From Polaromonas sp. (lineage in GTDB: Bacteria; Pseudomonadota; Gammaproteobacteria; Burkholderiales; Burkholderiaceae_C): a stretch of 64,000 nucleotides of DNA. Shown here piece after piece: positions 9,012 to 17,923 of the stretch. Each line of letters opens with the position of its first letter. Position 1 is the stretch's first letter. A program made the translations under genes and the position numbers. The DNA lies in the NCBI RefSeq assembly GCF_012927455.1, contig NZ_JABBPE010000010.1, forward strand, positions 1 through 64,000, read 5' to 3'. The notes below the pieces were generated by a model, which saw only the letters and a list, made by a program, of their open reading frames with translations, was not told the DNA's origin and searched no databases.

Positions 9012-9824
9012 TTATTTGTGAAGACCGCGCTCATCCGGCTCGTCGGTCGACGTGGAAATGACGCTGGTCTGCAAGCCCTTGGCCTTGCGCCAGCCGTACA
9101 GTACGTATCCCGATAAGCCATAGACAACAAACAAGCCGAACATCACAATTGGCGGATGGATGTTGATCGCTGCGATCCCCAAGGCGATCAGCACGATCAC
9201 CACGAAGGGCACGCTGCGCTTCATCTGCACGTCCTTGAAACTGTAGAACGGCACATTGGTCACCATGGTGAGCCCGGCGTACAGGGTCAAGCCGAACGTA
9301 TACCAGCGCACCTCTAGCCCTGTGAAGCCAGCGTCGGACATCAGCCAGATAAAACCGGCTACGAGAGCCGCCGCTGCCGGTGAGGGTAAGCCCTGAAAGA
9401 AACGCTTATCTACTACTGCGGTATTGACGTTAAAACGGGCCAGCCTTAGCGCGGCACAGGCGCAATAAACGAAGGCGCCAATCCAGCCCCAACGTCCTAA
9501 ACTGGTGAGAGCCCACACATAGGCTATCAGAGCGGGTGCGGCCCCGAAAGACACCATATCGGACAGAGAGTCCATCTGCTCGCCAAAGGCGCTTTGGGTG
9601 TTGGTCATGCGGGCGACTCTTCCATCAAGGCTGTCGAGCACCATGGCGCAAAAAACGCCAATGGCAGCCTGATCAAATTTGCCGTTCATCGCCATGACGA
9701 TGGCGTAAAAGCCACCGAACAGCGCCGCGAGCGTGAACAGGTTAGGCAGTATGTAGATGCCTTTGCGACGCTTGCGTACCACCACCTCATGTGTCATCGA
9801 ACCGGATTCCTCGCCATCATGCAT
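9012..9824 (-). CDS. pssA: CDP-diacylglycerol--serine O-phosphatidyltransferase
   Basis: PssA makes phosphatidylserine, the precursor of phosphatidylethanolamine, at the inner membrane. The protein has the CDP-alcohol phosphotransferase signature DSLDGRVARMTNTQSAFGEQ followed by MDSLSD, supplying the four metal-binding Asp residues, and about eight hydrophobic membrane segments. I chose ATG 9824 because AGGAG lies 8 bases before it; an in-frame GTG at 9845 would add seven residues. In betaproteobacteria pssA commonly sits between ilvC and leuA, as here, although it has no role in amino acid synthesis. Confidence 0.95.
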   Translation of the reverse strand: MHDGEESGSMTHEVVVRKRRKGIYILPNLFTLAALFGGFYAIVMAMNGKFDQAAIGVFCAMVLDSLDGRVARMTNTQSAFGEQMDSLSDMVSFGAAPALIAYVWALTSLGRWGWIGAFVYCACAALRLARFNVNTAVVDKRFFQGLPSPAAAALVAGFIWLMSDAGFTGLEVRWYTFGLTLYAGLTMVTNVPFYSFKDVQMKRSVPFVVIVLIALGIAAINIHPPIVMFGLFVVYGLSGYVLYGWRKAKGLQTSVISTSTDEPDERGLHK

Positions 9825-9863
9825 AAAAAAACTCTCCTGAAGCACAACTGGTGCGCGAAAACA

Positions 9864-9880
9864 GCTATAAATACGATAGC
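9864..9880. repeat. palindromic core of dispersed repeat (GCTAT-N7-ATAGC)
   Basis: The sequence GCTATAAATACGATAGC lies between pssA and ilvC and matches the palindromic core of the approximately 60-bp dispersed repeat family described in the findings. The longer tail of the repeat is not recognisable here. Confidence 0.5.
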
Positions 9881-10022
9881 AAGTCGGATTCTACTGCCCA
9901 TAAATGACACGCTGGGCAACAATGCGCCCCTGAATTATTCACTGTCCAAAGGTAGCAAGCCAGCGGTTCAACTGCTTAATGTGACTGCACGCTGCAGGCA
10001 GATACCAGTTTGCTTTCAACAT

Positions 10023-10055
10023 AAAAAAAGCCGCGCAAAGACTTTGCGCAGCTTT
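10023..10055 (-). terminator. terminator after ilvC
   Basis: On the minus strand, AGCTGCGCAAAG and CTTTGCGCGGCT form a 12-bp stem with one G-U pair and a single-base loop, followed by seven T residues. It lies 55 bp past the ilvC stop, so ilvBHC is probably its own transcript and pssA has a promoter in the 200 bp between. Confidence 0.85.
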
Positions 10056-10109
10056 CAGCAGGACAATGCCTGATTAGACTCCAAATTTAGTTTGGGACCT
10101 GGTTTGCGC

Positions 10110-11135
<1,026 letters not shown>

Positions 11136-11202
11136 CTAAATAATCACAAACAGATCAAAAAATCCGGCAAAAGCGCCGCGGGCGTTGCCATTGCCGGCAA
11201 CT

Positions 11203-11694
11203 TCAAACTCTCAAAATCCGCTCGCCTCGGCCGATGCCGCTTGAACCGGTTCGCACCGTCTCCAGAATGGCGCTGCGGTCGATCGCTTCCAGAAACGCAT
11301 CGTTTTTGGTCTGGTCGCCCGTCAGTTCGATCGTGTAACTTTTTTCAGTCACATCAATAATCCGCCCGCGAAATATATCAGCCATGCGCTTCATCTCTTC
11401 ACGCTCCTTGCCGACAGCGCGCACCTTAACCATCATGAGCTCGCGCTCGGTGTAAGAGCCTTCAGTCAGGTCAACCACCTTGACCACTTCAATCAGGCGG
11501 TTCAGGTGCTTGGTGATCTGCTCGATTACATCGTCCGAACCAGCGGTCTGTATCGTCATGCGCGACAGGCTCGGATCTTCCGTCGGTGCGACGGTCAGGC
11601 TTTCAATGTTGTAGCCGCGGGCCGAGAACAGGCCCACGACGCGGGAAAGCGCGCCAGGCTCGTTTTCCAGCAAGACTGCAATGATATGTTTCAT
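11203..11694 (-). CDS. ilvH: acetolactate synthase small (regulatory) subunit
   Basis: This subunit binds valine and controls feedback inhibition of the catalytic subunit encoded just upstream. The 163-residue protein begins MKHIIAVLLENEPGALSRV, the ACT domain with the ligand-binding NEPGALSRV turn, and has the C-terminal ALS_ss domain (GDQTKNDAFLEAI). Length matches E. coli IlvH. The gap of about 120 bp to ilvB shows no terminator. Confidence 0.96.
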   Translation of the reverse strand: MKHIIAVLLENEPGALSRVVGLFSARGYNIESLTVAPTEDPSLSRMTIQTAGSDDVIEQITKHLNRLIEVVKVVDLTEGSYTERELMMVKVRAVGKEREEMKRMADIFRGRIIDVTEKSYTIELTGDQTKNDAFLEAIDRSAILETVRTGSSGIGRGERILRV

Positions 11695-11813
11695 ATTGAG
11701 TAGATTCCTCTTTTCGGTGCCCTCCCCGTCCGGCGGTAACCGAACGGCTTGGCAGCCAATAGATTCTTCGGGTTGTCATGCCGGACTTGATCCGCCATGA
11801 CAGGCTTTTTGTC

Positions 11814-13592
11814 TTACAGGTCTTCCGACCCCAGCAGCATTTCAGTGATGCCCTTGCCGGCCTGCACCATCGGAAACACGTTTTCTGTAGGGTCGGTGCG
11901 AAAGTCCATGAAAACCGTGCGGTCCTTGAGCTTGCGCGCTTCGCGAAGCGCCGGCTCCACGTCCTGTGGCTTTTCGATCAGCATGCCGACATGCCCATAG
12001 GCTTCGGCCAGCTTCACAAAATTAGGCAATGCGTCCATGTAGCTGCTGCTGTAGCGGCCGGCGTATTCAACTTCCTGCCATTGGCGAACCATGCCCAGGT
12101 AGCGGTTGTTCAGTGACACGATTTTGATCGGTGTGTTGTACTGCAGGCAGGTTGAAAGCTCCTGGATGCACATTTGCACCGAGCCTTCACCAGTGATGCA
12201 GAACACTTCCGAGTCGGGTTTGGCCAGCTTGATGCCCATGGCATAGGGAATGCCGACGCCCATAGTGCCCAGCCCGCCGGAATTGATCCAGCGGCGCGGC
12301 TCGTCAAACTTGTAGTACTGCGCGGCCCACATCTGGTGCTGACCGACGTCTGACGTGATATAGGTATCGGCGTCCTTGGTCATGTTCCATAGCGTTTCTA
12401 CCACGTACTGCGGCTTGATGACATCGCCGGTACCCAGGCTATATTTCATGCAATCCCGTTTGCGCCAGCCTTCGATCGTGTCCCACCAGCCGCCCAACGC
12501 ATTGGCATCGGGCTTGAGGCCCGATTCTTTGATCATGGCGATCAGTTCGGTCAGCACGTCTTTTACATCGCCCACGATTGGGATATCAACCTTCACACGC
12601 TTGGAGATGCTCGACGGATCAATATCAATGTGAATGATCTTGCGTTCGTTCTGCGCGAAGTGTTTGGGGTTACCAATCACGCGATCATCAAATCGGGCAC
12701 CAACTGCCAGCAACACATCACAGTGCTGCATCGCGTTGTTGGCTTCAACGGTACCGTGCATGCCGAGCATGCCGAGGAATTTCCTGTCGCTGGCTGGATA
12801 AGCGCCCAGGCCCATCAACGTGTTGGTGCAGGGGTAGCCCAGCATGTCCACCAGGGTACGCAACTCTTGCGAGGCATTGCTAAGAACAACACCGCCGCCC
12901 GTGTAAATATAGGGCCGCTTGGCCGATAGCAGCAACTGCAGCGCCTTTCGAATTTGCCCACCATGCCCTTTACGCACCGGGTTGTAGGAGCGCATTTCAA
13001 CACTCTGCGGATACCCGGTGTAAAGCGTTTTGTTGAACGAAACGTCTTTAGGGATATCCACCACCACCGGACCTGGCCGGCCCGTCCGGGCGATGTGGAA
13101 GGCCTTTTTTAAAGTGTCGGCCATCTGCCGTACATCCTTGACCAGGAAGTTGTGCTTGACGATGGGACGGGTAATGCCCACGGTATCGCATTCCTGAAAC
13201 GCGTCCAGACCAATCGCGTGAGTTGGAACCTGACCCGTGATGATGACCATCGGGATGCTGTCCATGTAGGCCGTTGCGATACCCGTCACCGCGTTGGTGA
13301 CGCCAGGGCCAGAGGTGACCAGGGCCACGCCGACATCACCGGTTGCGCGCGCATAGCCATCGGCCGCGTGTACGGCGGCTTGCTCGTGACGCACCAGGAT
13401 GTGCTGGATGGTGTCCTGCTTGTAGAAAGCGTCGTAGATGTGCAAAACCGCGCCGCCCGGATAACCCCAAACGTGCTTGACGCCTTCGGCTTGAAGCGCC
13501 TTGATGAGAATTTCTGCGCCTCGGAGTTCCTGCGAGTTTGCGGGAGCAGATGCGGCGGCTGCGGAAGCGATTTCCGCTTTTGAAATGTCCAT
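11814..13592 (-). CDS. ilvB: acetolactate synthase large (catalytic) subunit
   Basis: This ThDP-dependent enzyme makes acetolactate or acetohydroxybutyrate, the first common step of branched-chain amino acid synthesis. The 592-residue protein has the N-terminal PYR domain with the catalytic Glu in LVRHEQAAVHAADGYARATG, a central FAD-binding domain, and the C-terminal PP domain with GEGSVQMCIQELSTCLQYN and NNRYLGMV. I start it at ATG 13592 (MDISKAEIAS) rather than the in-frame TTG two codons upstream. A 38-codon ORF ends five bases before this ATG and may influence its translation. Confidence 0.96.
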   Translation of the reverse strand: MDISKAEIASAAAASAPANSQELRGAEILIKALQAEGVKHVWGYPGGAVLHIYDAFYKQDTIQHILVRHEQAAVHAADGYARATGDVGVALVTSGPGVTNAVTGIATAYMDSIPMVIITGQVPTHAIGLDAFQECDTVGITRPIVKHNFLVKDVRQMADTLKKAFHIARTGRPGPVVVDIPKDVSFNKTLYTGYPQSVEMRSYNPVRKGHGGQIRKALQLLLSAKRPYIYTGGGVVLSNASQELRTLVDMLGYPCTNTLMGLGAYPASDRKFLGMLGMHGTVEANNAMQHCDVLLAVGARFDDRVIGNPKHFAQNERKIIHIDIDPSSISKRVKVDIPIVGDVKDVLTELIAMIKESGLKPDANALGGWWDTIEGWRKRDCMKYSLGTGDVIKPQYVVETLWNMTKDADTYITSDVGQHQMWAAQYYKFDEPRRWINSGGLGTMGVGIPYAMGIKLAKPDSEVFCITGEGSVQMCIQELSTCLQYNTPIKIVSLNNRYLGMVRQWQEVEYAGRYSSSYMDALPNFVKLAEAYGHVGMLIEKPQDVEPALREARKLKDRTVFMDFRTDPTENVFPMVQAGKGITEMLLGSEDL

Positions 13593-13594
13593 GA

Positions 13595-13711
13595 TCAACC
13601 TTTGTGAATTTCTCTAACGAAATACCGTGGGTGCCTCTTCTCCCGCTCTTGTGAAGCAGAGTCGAGACTTGAGGCCAGAACCATAAGCAGATACATAATC
13701 CGCCGAGCCAT
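13595..13711 (-). CDS. possible ilvB leader peptide / upstream ORF (38 residues)
   Basis: A frame from ATG 13711 to TGA 13595 encodes a peptide starting MARRIMYLLMVLASSLDSAS, with Ile, Leu-Leu, Val-Leu and Leu clustered in the first 16 residues. It ends within a few bases of the ilvB start. Its position and composition resemble a branched-chain amino acid leader. No terminator hairpin with a T-run is visible between it and ilvB, so if it regulates, translational coupling is more likely than classical attenuation. It may be fortuitous. Confidence 0.35.
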   Translation of the reverse strand: MARRIMYLLMVLASSLDSASQEREKRHPRYFVREIHKG

Positions 13712-13914
13712 GACCCGTTTGCCTTTTGAATAGCAGCGAGCATTATTGCATTTCTGCGTTGTGCACAGGCAGAAAAAGCGCGAAAACCAAGGCTGGCGTT
13801 GTCTGATGCGATAATTTTGATCGGTAATCCGTAATTGCGAGCCAATACGCACGACGCCGTGGCGTCACTGAATCAAAATAACTACAGCGCTGGACAAGCC
13901 AGAATTCGAAACCG

Positions 13915-14481
13915 TTGGCAACTGAACAAGAACTTTCTGACTTTTTGAAAAGCGTTGAAAAACGGGCTTTCAAGCGCAGCATCTACCACGTGCGGGATGA
14001 AGAAGCTGCCTTGGATATCGTTCAAGACAGCATGATGAAACTGGCGCAGCACTACGGCGACAAGCCTGCTGCGGAGTTGCCCATGCTGTTTCAGCGGATT
14101 TTATCCAACACCACGCTGGACTGGTTCCGGCGTCGCAAGACCCGAAACGCGCTTTTCTCCAATATGAGCGATTTTGAATCGCCAGGAGAAGACGGAGATT
14201 TTGATCTTCTGGAAACTTTAGAGACGCTGACCAACTCCGAAGGTACAGAGAGCGCTCAGGATGCTACGGAACGGACTCAAATATTTAGGGAAATCGAACT
14301 TGAGATAAAGGAACTGCCCGGCCGTCAACGGGAAGCGTTTCTGATGCGTTACTGGGAGGAGATGGACGTGGCTGAAACAGCTGCGGCGATGGGTTGCTCG
14401 GAAGGCAGCGTCAAAACGCACTGTTCCCGCGCGGTTCACGCCCTCAGTAAGGCCTTGAGCGCAAAAGGTATAAAACTATGA
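13915..14481 (+). CDS. ECF-family RNA polymerase sigma factor
   Basis: This 188-residue group 4 sigma factor has region 2 with DEEAALDIVQDSMMKLAQHY and LDWFRRRKTR, and region 4 with LPGRQREAFLMRYWEEMDVAETAAAMGCSEGSVKTH (quoted in part: the HTH starts near DVAETAAAMG). The start is TTG 13915, the only reasonable one in this frame. Its stop overlaps the ATG of the next gene, a DUF3619 membrane protein, as ATGA. A DUF3106 protein and an RDD protein follow. DUF3619 in this position is a candidate anti-sigma partner; that is inference from gene order. Confidence 0.9.
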   Translation: MATEQELSDFLKSVEKRAFKRSIYHVRDEEAALDIVQDSMMKLAQHYGDKPAAELPMLFQRILSNTTLDWFRRRKTRNALFSNMSDFESPGEDGDFDLLETLETLTNSEGTESAQDATERTQIFREIELEIKELPGRQREAFLMRYWEEMDVAETAAAMGCSEGSVKTHCSRAVHALSKALSAKGIKL

Positions 14482-14906
14482 CTAATTCAGTGCAAAAAAG
14501 AGCCGCTATCCTGCAAGACCGTTATGGCCTGAAAGCTGCTTGTTACTTGTCCGCAGGCGCCGCAGACCTGCCGTACGAAATTTCCGAGCGTCTGCGTGCC
14601 GCTCGGGCCCAGGCGGTTTCCAAGCGAAAAATCGTAAAAATGGAAACCTCGGGCGGCATAGTTAACGCCGGTGGCAGCGCTGCGCTTTCATGGGGTTCCG
14701 ATGATCGTGTGAGCTGGTGGGCTCGCATTGGTTCAGTTCTGCCCCTCATTGCCCTGGTGGTCGGCCTGCTTGCCATCAATTCAATTCAAAGCGATAACCG
14801 CGACCAGGAAGTGGCAGAGGTTGATGCTGCGCTACTGACCGACGAGCTGCCCCCGGCTGCATTTGCAGATCCCGGCTTTATCCAGTTTCTCAAGGCCACA
14901 CATTAA
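14478..14906 (+). CDS. DUF3619 family membrane protein
   Basis: A 142-residue protein overlapping the sigma factor gene by four bases. It has a soluble N-terminal half (RYGLKAACYLSAGAADLPYEISERLRAAR, a conserved DUF3619 stretch), one transmembrane helix at about 89-103 (VLPLIALVVGLLAI) and an acidic tail. One membrane span, translational coupling to an ECF sigma gene and a cytoplasmic N-terminus fit an anti-sigma factor, but the function is unproven. Confidence 0.8.
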   Translation: MTNSVQKRAAILQDRYGLKAACYLSAGAADLPYEISERLRAARAQAVSKRKIVKMETSGGIVNAGGSAALSWGSDDRVSWWARIGSVLPLIALVVGLLAINSIQSDNRDQEVAEVDAALLTDELPPAAFADPGFIQFLKATH

Positions 14907-14937
14907 AGCCCTGACGGCGCTAAACCCTAACTTTTAA

Positions 14938-15711
14938 ATGACCGCGCAAGTCGCCTTTTTAGATGCTCAATCGCACCATGACCATACCGAACTGCTCGCG
15001 CGCGGAGCGCTGCAGACCGGGACGTTGAGGTTGTCGCAGTTTTTCGCCGCGTTTGCGCTGGTCGGCCTCCTGTCCGTTCTGCCTGTTTCCGGATTTACTC
15101 AGGTCATCAAGCAGGCAACTTCTGCCGCGCCCTCAGGCAGAAAGCCGATTGAGGCGGCATCCAAAGGGCCCACATCCCGACCCTCCTGGCTAGAGCTTTC
15201 TTCGAGGCAACAACAGGCGCTTGCGCCCTTGGCCTCGAGCTGGAACACCATTAGCGAGGTGCAAAAGCGCAAATGGCTGGAAATTTCCAAGAATTACGCC
15301 GCACTCCCACTGGAAGGTCAGACCACCATGCACAGCCGCATGAACGAATGGGTCACTCTCAGCCATCAGCAACGCGCCCAGGCACGCCTTAACTTCGGCA
15401 AAAGCAAAGAGCTGTCGAAGGAATTGACGCCCGAAGAGAAAAAAGCCAAATGGCAGACCTATCAGGCGCTGAGCGCTGAAGAAAAGCAAAAGCTGGCGGC
15501 CAAAGCCAGCCCCAAGCCTGCCGGCGCCGCAACTGCTCTCAGGCCAGTGGCACCGCAAAAATTAGCGGCAGTCCCGCCGCACTCCAGCGCCTCAGGAGCC
15601 AGGCCGTCACCTAAAATAGCGCCATTCCAGCCAGCGATAGCCCCCAATTCAATGGTGCCGCATGCAGGCGAAATGGCCAACGGCGAATCGGGAACTGCAA
15701 CGCAGCGCTGA
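14938..15711 (+). CDS. DUF3106 domain-containing protein
   Basis: This 257-residue protein has a hydrophobic N-terminal segment (about 32-58, FFAAFALVGLLSVLPVSGF) that could export or anchor it. The DUF3106 region follows, with repeated short motifs built around Trp and LS/LPEE-like turns (LASSWNTISEVQKRKWLEISKNY, LTPEEKKAKWQTYQALSAEEKQ). The C-terminal 70 residues are low-complexity Ala/Pro. DUF3106 proteins are periplasmic with unknown role. It lies in the same operon as the ECF sigma factor and overlaps the next frame. Confidence 0.8.
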   Translation: MTAQVAFLDAQSHHDHTELLARGALQTGTLRLSQFFAAFALVGLLSVLPVSGFTQVIKQATSAAPSGRKPIEAASKGPTSRPSWLELSSRQQQALAPLASSWNTISEVQKRKWLEISKNYAALPLEGQTTMHSRMNEWVTLSHQQRAQARLNFGKSKELSKELTPEEKKAKWQTYQALSAEEKQKLAAKASPKPAGAATALRPVAPQKLAAVPPHSSASGARPSPKIAPFQPAIAPNSMVPHAGEMANGESGTATQR

Positions 15712-16309
15712 AACCCGCAAACGCGCTGCCGGTGGGGCTGGTGATTTAACTCAACCGGTTCTGCAGACCGCAGCCTGCAATCACTTACCGCCAAAATTGA
15801 CAGTATCCTGCACCCCAACCCCCTCACTTTTCAGGCGTATGGCCTGCTGGATGTACGAAGGCCTGCTGATGTTTGGCGTGGTGTTCCTTGCCGGCTACCT
15901 GTTCGGCACGCTGAGCCAGACCAAAAATGCCTTGGATAACCGCCACGCGCTTCAGACGTTTGTGTTCGTTGTCGTCGGCATTTATTTTGTTTGGTTCTGG
16001 GCCAAAGGGCAGACCTTGGCGATGAAAACATGGAACATCCGTATGGTGGATGTCAACGGTGCCCCCATCACCCAGCAGCGCGCTTTGCTACGTTACCTGC
16101 TGAGTTGGCTCTGGTTTCTGCCGCCACTGCTTGTAAGCTGGCTGCTGGGTCTGCCAGCAAGGGAAAGCGCCGTATTGGCCGTCGGCTGGGTCGCTATTTG
16201 GGCAATTTTGGCGAATTTTCATCCTACCCGGCAGTTCTGGCATGACGCTTGGGCTGGCACGCGGCTGGTGACTTGGGTGCCGCCGGCCCGGGCAAAGCGC
16301 GGCACCTGA
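15662..16309 (+). CDS. RDD family membrane protein
   Basis: An integral inner-membrane protein with the RDD domain. FRRMACWMYEGLLMFGVVFLAGYLFG forms the first helix (the RDD signature is the R..A...D/E near it), VFVVVGIYFVWFW the second, and the GQTLAMKTWNIRMVDVNG loop and two further helices follow. The role of RDD proteins is generally unknown; some are linked to ion transport. The frame opens at ATG 15662, overlapping DUF3106 by 50 bp, but about 45 residues of this N-terminus look non-conserved. The true start may be TTG 15797. Confidence 0.82.
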   Translation: MQAKWPTANRELQRSAETRKRAAGGAGDLTQPVLQTAACNHLPPKLTVSCTPTPSLFRRMACWMYEGLLMFGVVFLAGYLFGTLSQTKNALDNRHALQTFVFVVVGIYFVWFWAKGQTLAMKTWNIRMVDVNGAPITQQRALLRYLLSWLWFLPPLLVSWLLGLPARESAVLAVGWVAIWAILANFHPTRQFWHDAWAGTRLVTWVPPARAKRGT

Positions 16310-16354
16310 TTAGCACTGGCAACAACGTAGCCGTAAGCTGCGCGACAATCCTGC

Positions 16355-16813
16355 ATGTCCGAACAAATCCCGTTTCCCATTCCTGGTTCAGCCCCCGCTC
16401 AACCCAGCGGTGACAGTCAGTTGCCCGTTGGTGAACAAGTTAATCCCCAAAAATACCGCAAAGGCCTGAGCCGCGTCTGGCACGCTACTGGATATTCCAT
16501 GGCTGGGCTGCGCGCCGGTTGGTCCGAAACGGCTTTTCGCCAGGAAGCGATCTCCTCCCTTGTGCTTGTTCCCCTCGCCTTCTGGCTGGGTCAAAACTGG
16601 GTCGAGACCGCTTTGCTGGCCGGCACGGTCATTCTCATCATGATTGTCGAACTGCTCAACACCGGCATCGAAACCGCCATCGACCGCATCGGCCCAGAGT
16701 GGCACGACCTCTCCAAGCGTGCCAAAGACATGGGCAGCGCCGCCGTGTTGCTCAGTTTGCTGCTGTGCGCCGGCACTTGGTCCCTGGCGCTGTACCAGCG
16801 GTTTGCCGCATGA
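16355..16813 (+). CDS. dgkA: diacylglycerol kinase
   Basis: This small trimeric inner-membrane kinase phosphorylates diacylglycerol released by lipid turnover. The 152-residue protein has a soluble N-terminal extension of about 35 residues and then the DgkA core: an amphipathic RVWHATGYSMAGLRAGWSETAFRQE, three transmembrane helices, and the catalytic EllNTGIETAIDRIG segment followed by H-DLSKRAKDMGSAAV. Its stop overlaps the start of the next gene as ATGA. It is about 30 residues longer than the E. coli enzyme. Confidence 0.94.
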   Translation: MSEQIPFPIPGSAPAQPSGDSQLPVGEQVNPQKYRKGLSRVWHATGYSMAGLRAGWSETAFRQEAISSLVLVPLAFWLGQNWVETALLAGTVILIMIVELLNTGIETAIDRIGPEWHDLSKRAKDMGSAAVLLSLLLCAGTWSLALYQRFAA

Positions 16814-17415
16814 GTTCTGCCAAACTGACCGGGCCAGCTTTCTCAATATGTGTTTATTGCGGCTCGCGAACTGGCAATCAACCCGAATTCGCGGCGTTGG
16901 CCCGCCAGGTGGGTAGCTGGATCGGACTGCACGGCGGCCAACTGGTGTACGGCGGTGGCCGCAATGGCTTGATGGGTATCCTCGCCGATGCCACACTAGA
17001 AGCCGGGGGCCGGGTGATTGGCGTGATTCCCCAAGCATTGGTGGAAAAAGAATGGGCTCATACCGGATGCACCGAACTGCACATTGTGGAGAACATGCAC
17101 GAACGCAAGCGCATCATGGCCGAGCATGCCGACGCGTTCCTGACCATGCCCGGAGGTATTGGTACGCTGGAAGAATTCTTTGAAGTCTGGACCTGGCGTC
17201 AACTGGGCTACCACGACAAGCCGGTCGGCCTGCTGAACCACAAGGGCTACTACAACAGCCTGTTGGGGTTTTTGAACTCTGCCGTGACGCAGGGCTTCAT
17301 GAGCGACTGGCAAATTGATTTGATTCGTACCGGGCCCGAAGCGCGCGCTCTGCTCCAGACATTGGTTGAGGCTGCGGGTATGGCCTCTGGCAAGCCGCAG
17401 CTGGACCAGATTTGA
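16810..17415 (+). CDS. LOG family protein (TIGR00730; cytokinin riboside 5'-monophosphate phosphoribohydrolase-like)
   Basis: The real start is ATG 16810, overlapping dgkA by four bases, although the frame is open further upstream. The 201-residue protein has the Rossmann-like fold of LOG proteins with VYCGSRTG near the N-terminus, QLVYGGGRNGLMG, the HERKRIMAEHADAF stretch and the hallmark PGGIGTLEEFFEVWTW. LOG enzymes hydrolyse nucleoside 5'-monophosphates, releasing ribose 5-phosphate. In non-plant-associated bacteria the physiological role is unclear and may be nucleotide salvage or housecleaning. Confidence 0.93.
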   Translation: MSSAKLTGPAFSICVYCGSRTGNQPEFAALARQVGSWIGLHGGQLVYGGGRNGLMGILADATLEAGGRVIGVIPQALVEKEWAHTGCTELHIVENMHERKRIMAEHADAFLTMPGGIGTLEEFFEVWTWRQLGYHDKPVGLLNHKGYYNSLLGFLNSAVTQGFMSDWQIDLIRTGPEARALLQTLVEAAGMASGKPQLDQI

Positions 17416-17703
17416 GAGTCCAGCCCTGTTTTCCAGGCGAATGGTCCAGGGCCGTAGCGTCAACTGGTGCGCCAATATCGCCGGTTTCATTTGCAGCAGC
17501 CGGTACTCCAGCGCATCCCAGCTGTCCCTCATGTCGCGGTAGCGGCTGTAAAACACCAGCCCGCTCTGTCCGGACTGGTAGATAAACCGGGAATACTCCG
17601 GATCGGTCAGGTCGTACACGGCACGCATGGTTCCGTCAAAGCCCGCCCATGGCGCGCGAAGCGGCTCCTGCCAGTGTGGGTGTGAAGGGGCGGCTGCACT
17701 AAG
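17416..17703 (-). pseudogene. penicillin amidase (acylase) family, C-terminal remnant
   Basis: The minus-strand frame gives APWAGFDGTMRAVYD, then DPEYSRFIYQSGQSG and YSRYRDMRDSWDALEY. This resembles the C-terminal end of penicillin-amidase-family N-terminal-nucleophile hydrolases, where a GQSGxxxSxxYRD motif precedes the last helix. Nothing upstream encodes the rest of the roughly 800-residue enzyme, and the frame continues without a natural stop into the antisense of the LOG gene. It is a truncated relic. Family assignment is from motif recall only. Confidence 0.6.
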
Positions 17704-17705
17704 GT

Positions 17706-17890
17706 CTGGTTCAGAAATGGCGGCAGCTGCAGCGGGTCATCGAATTAACCACGCAAACCCAGCCTGAAGCGGCCACCCACTGAAGCACACGCACCATGGT
17801 CAAACAAGCCGGTGCCAGTGCGTCCTCAATCTCACGTATTTGGCGCAGTCACGGCCTCAAGCCGCATTCCCGTCAAGAAAAGTTCAGCAG
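17706..17890 (+). pseudogene. IS630-family transposase fragment with in-frame stop
   Basis: The plus-strand frame reads VIELTTQTQPEAATH, a TGA stop at 17781-17783, then STRTMVKQAGASASSISRI and WRSHGLKPH. This matches the N-terminal helix-turn-helix region of IS630-type transposases, where a conserved ATHWSxRT block is expected. The TGA replaces the expected TGG for Trp. No catalytic domain follows. It is a dead fragment abutting the penicillin-amidase remnant. Confidence 0.65.
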
Positions 17891-17923
17891 CCAGACCGGC
17901 TCGATCGCCAATTCGGGACTAGA

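Noticed and set aside
11766-11813. possible hairpin/terminator between ilvH and ilvB (TGTCATGCCGG...CATGACAGG)
   Set aside because: The inverted repeat is short and interrupted, and a terminator here would split ilvB from ilvH, which normally need co-expression.
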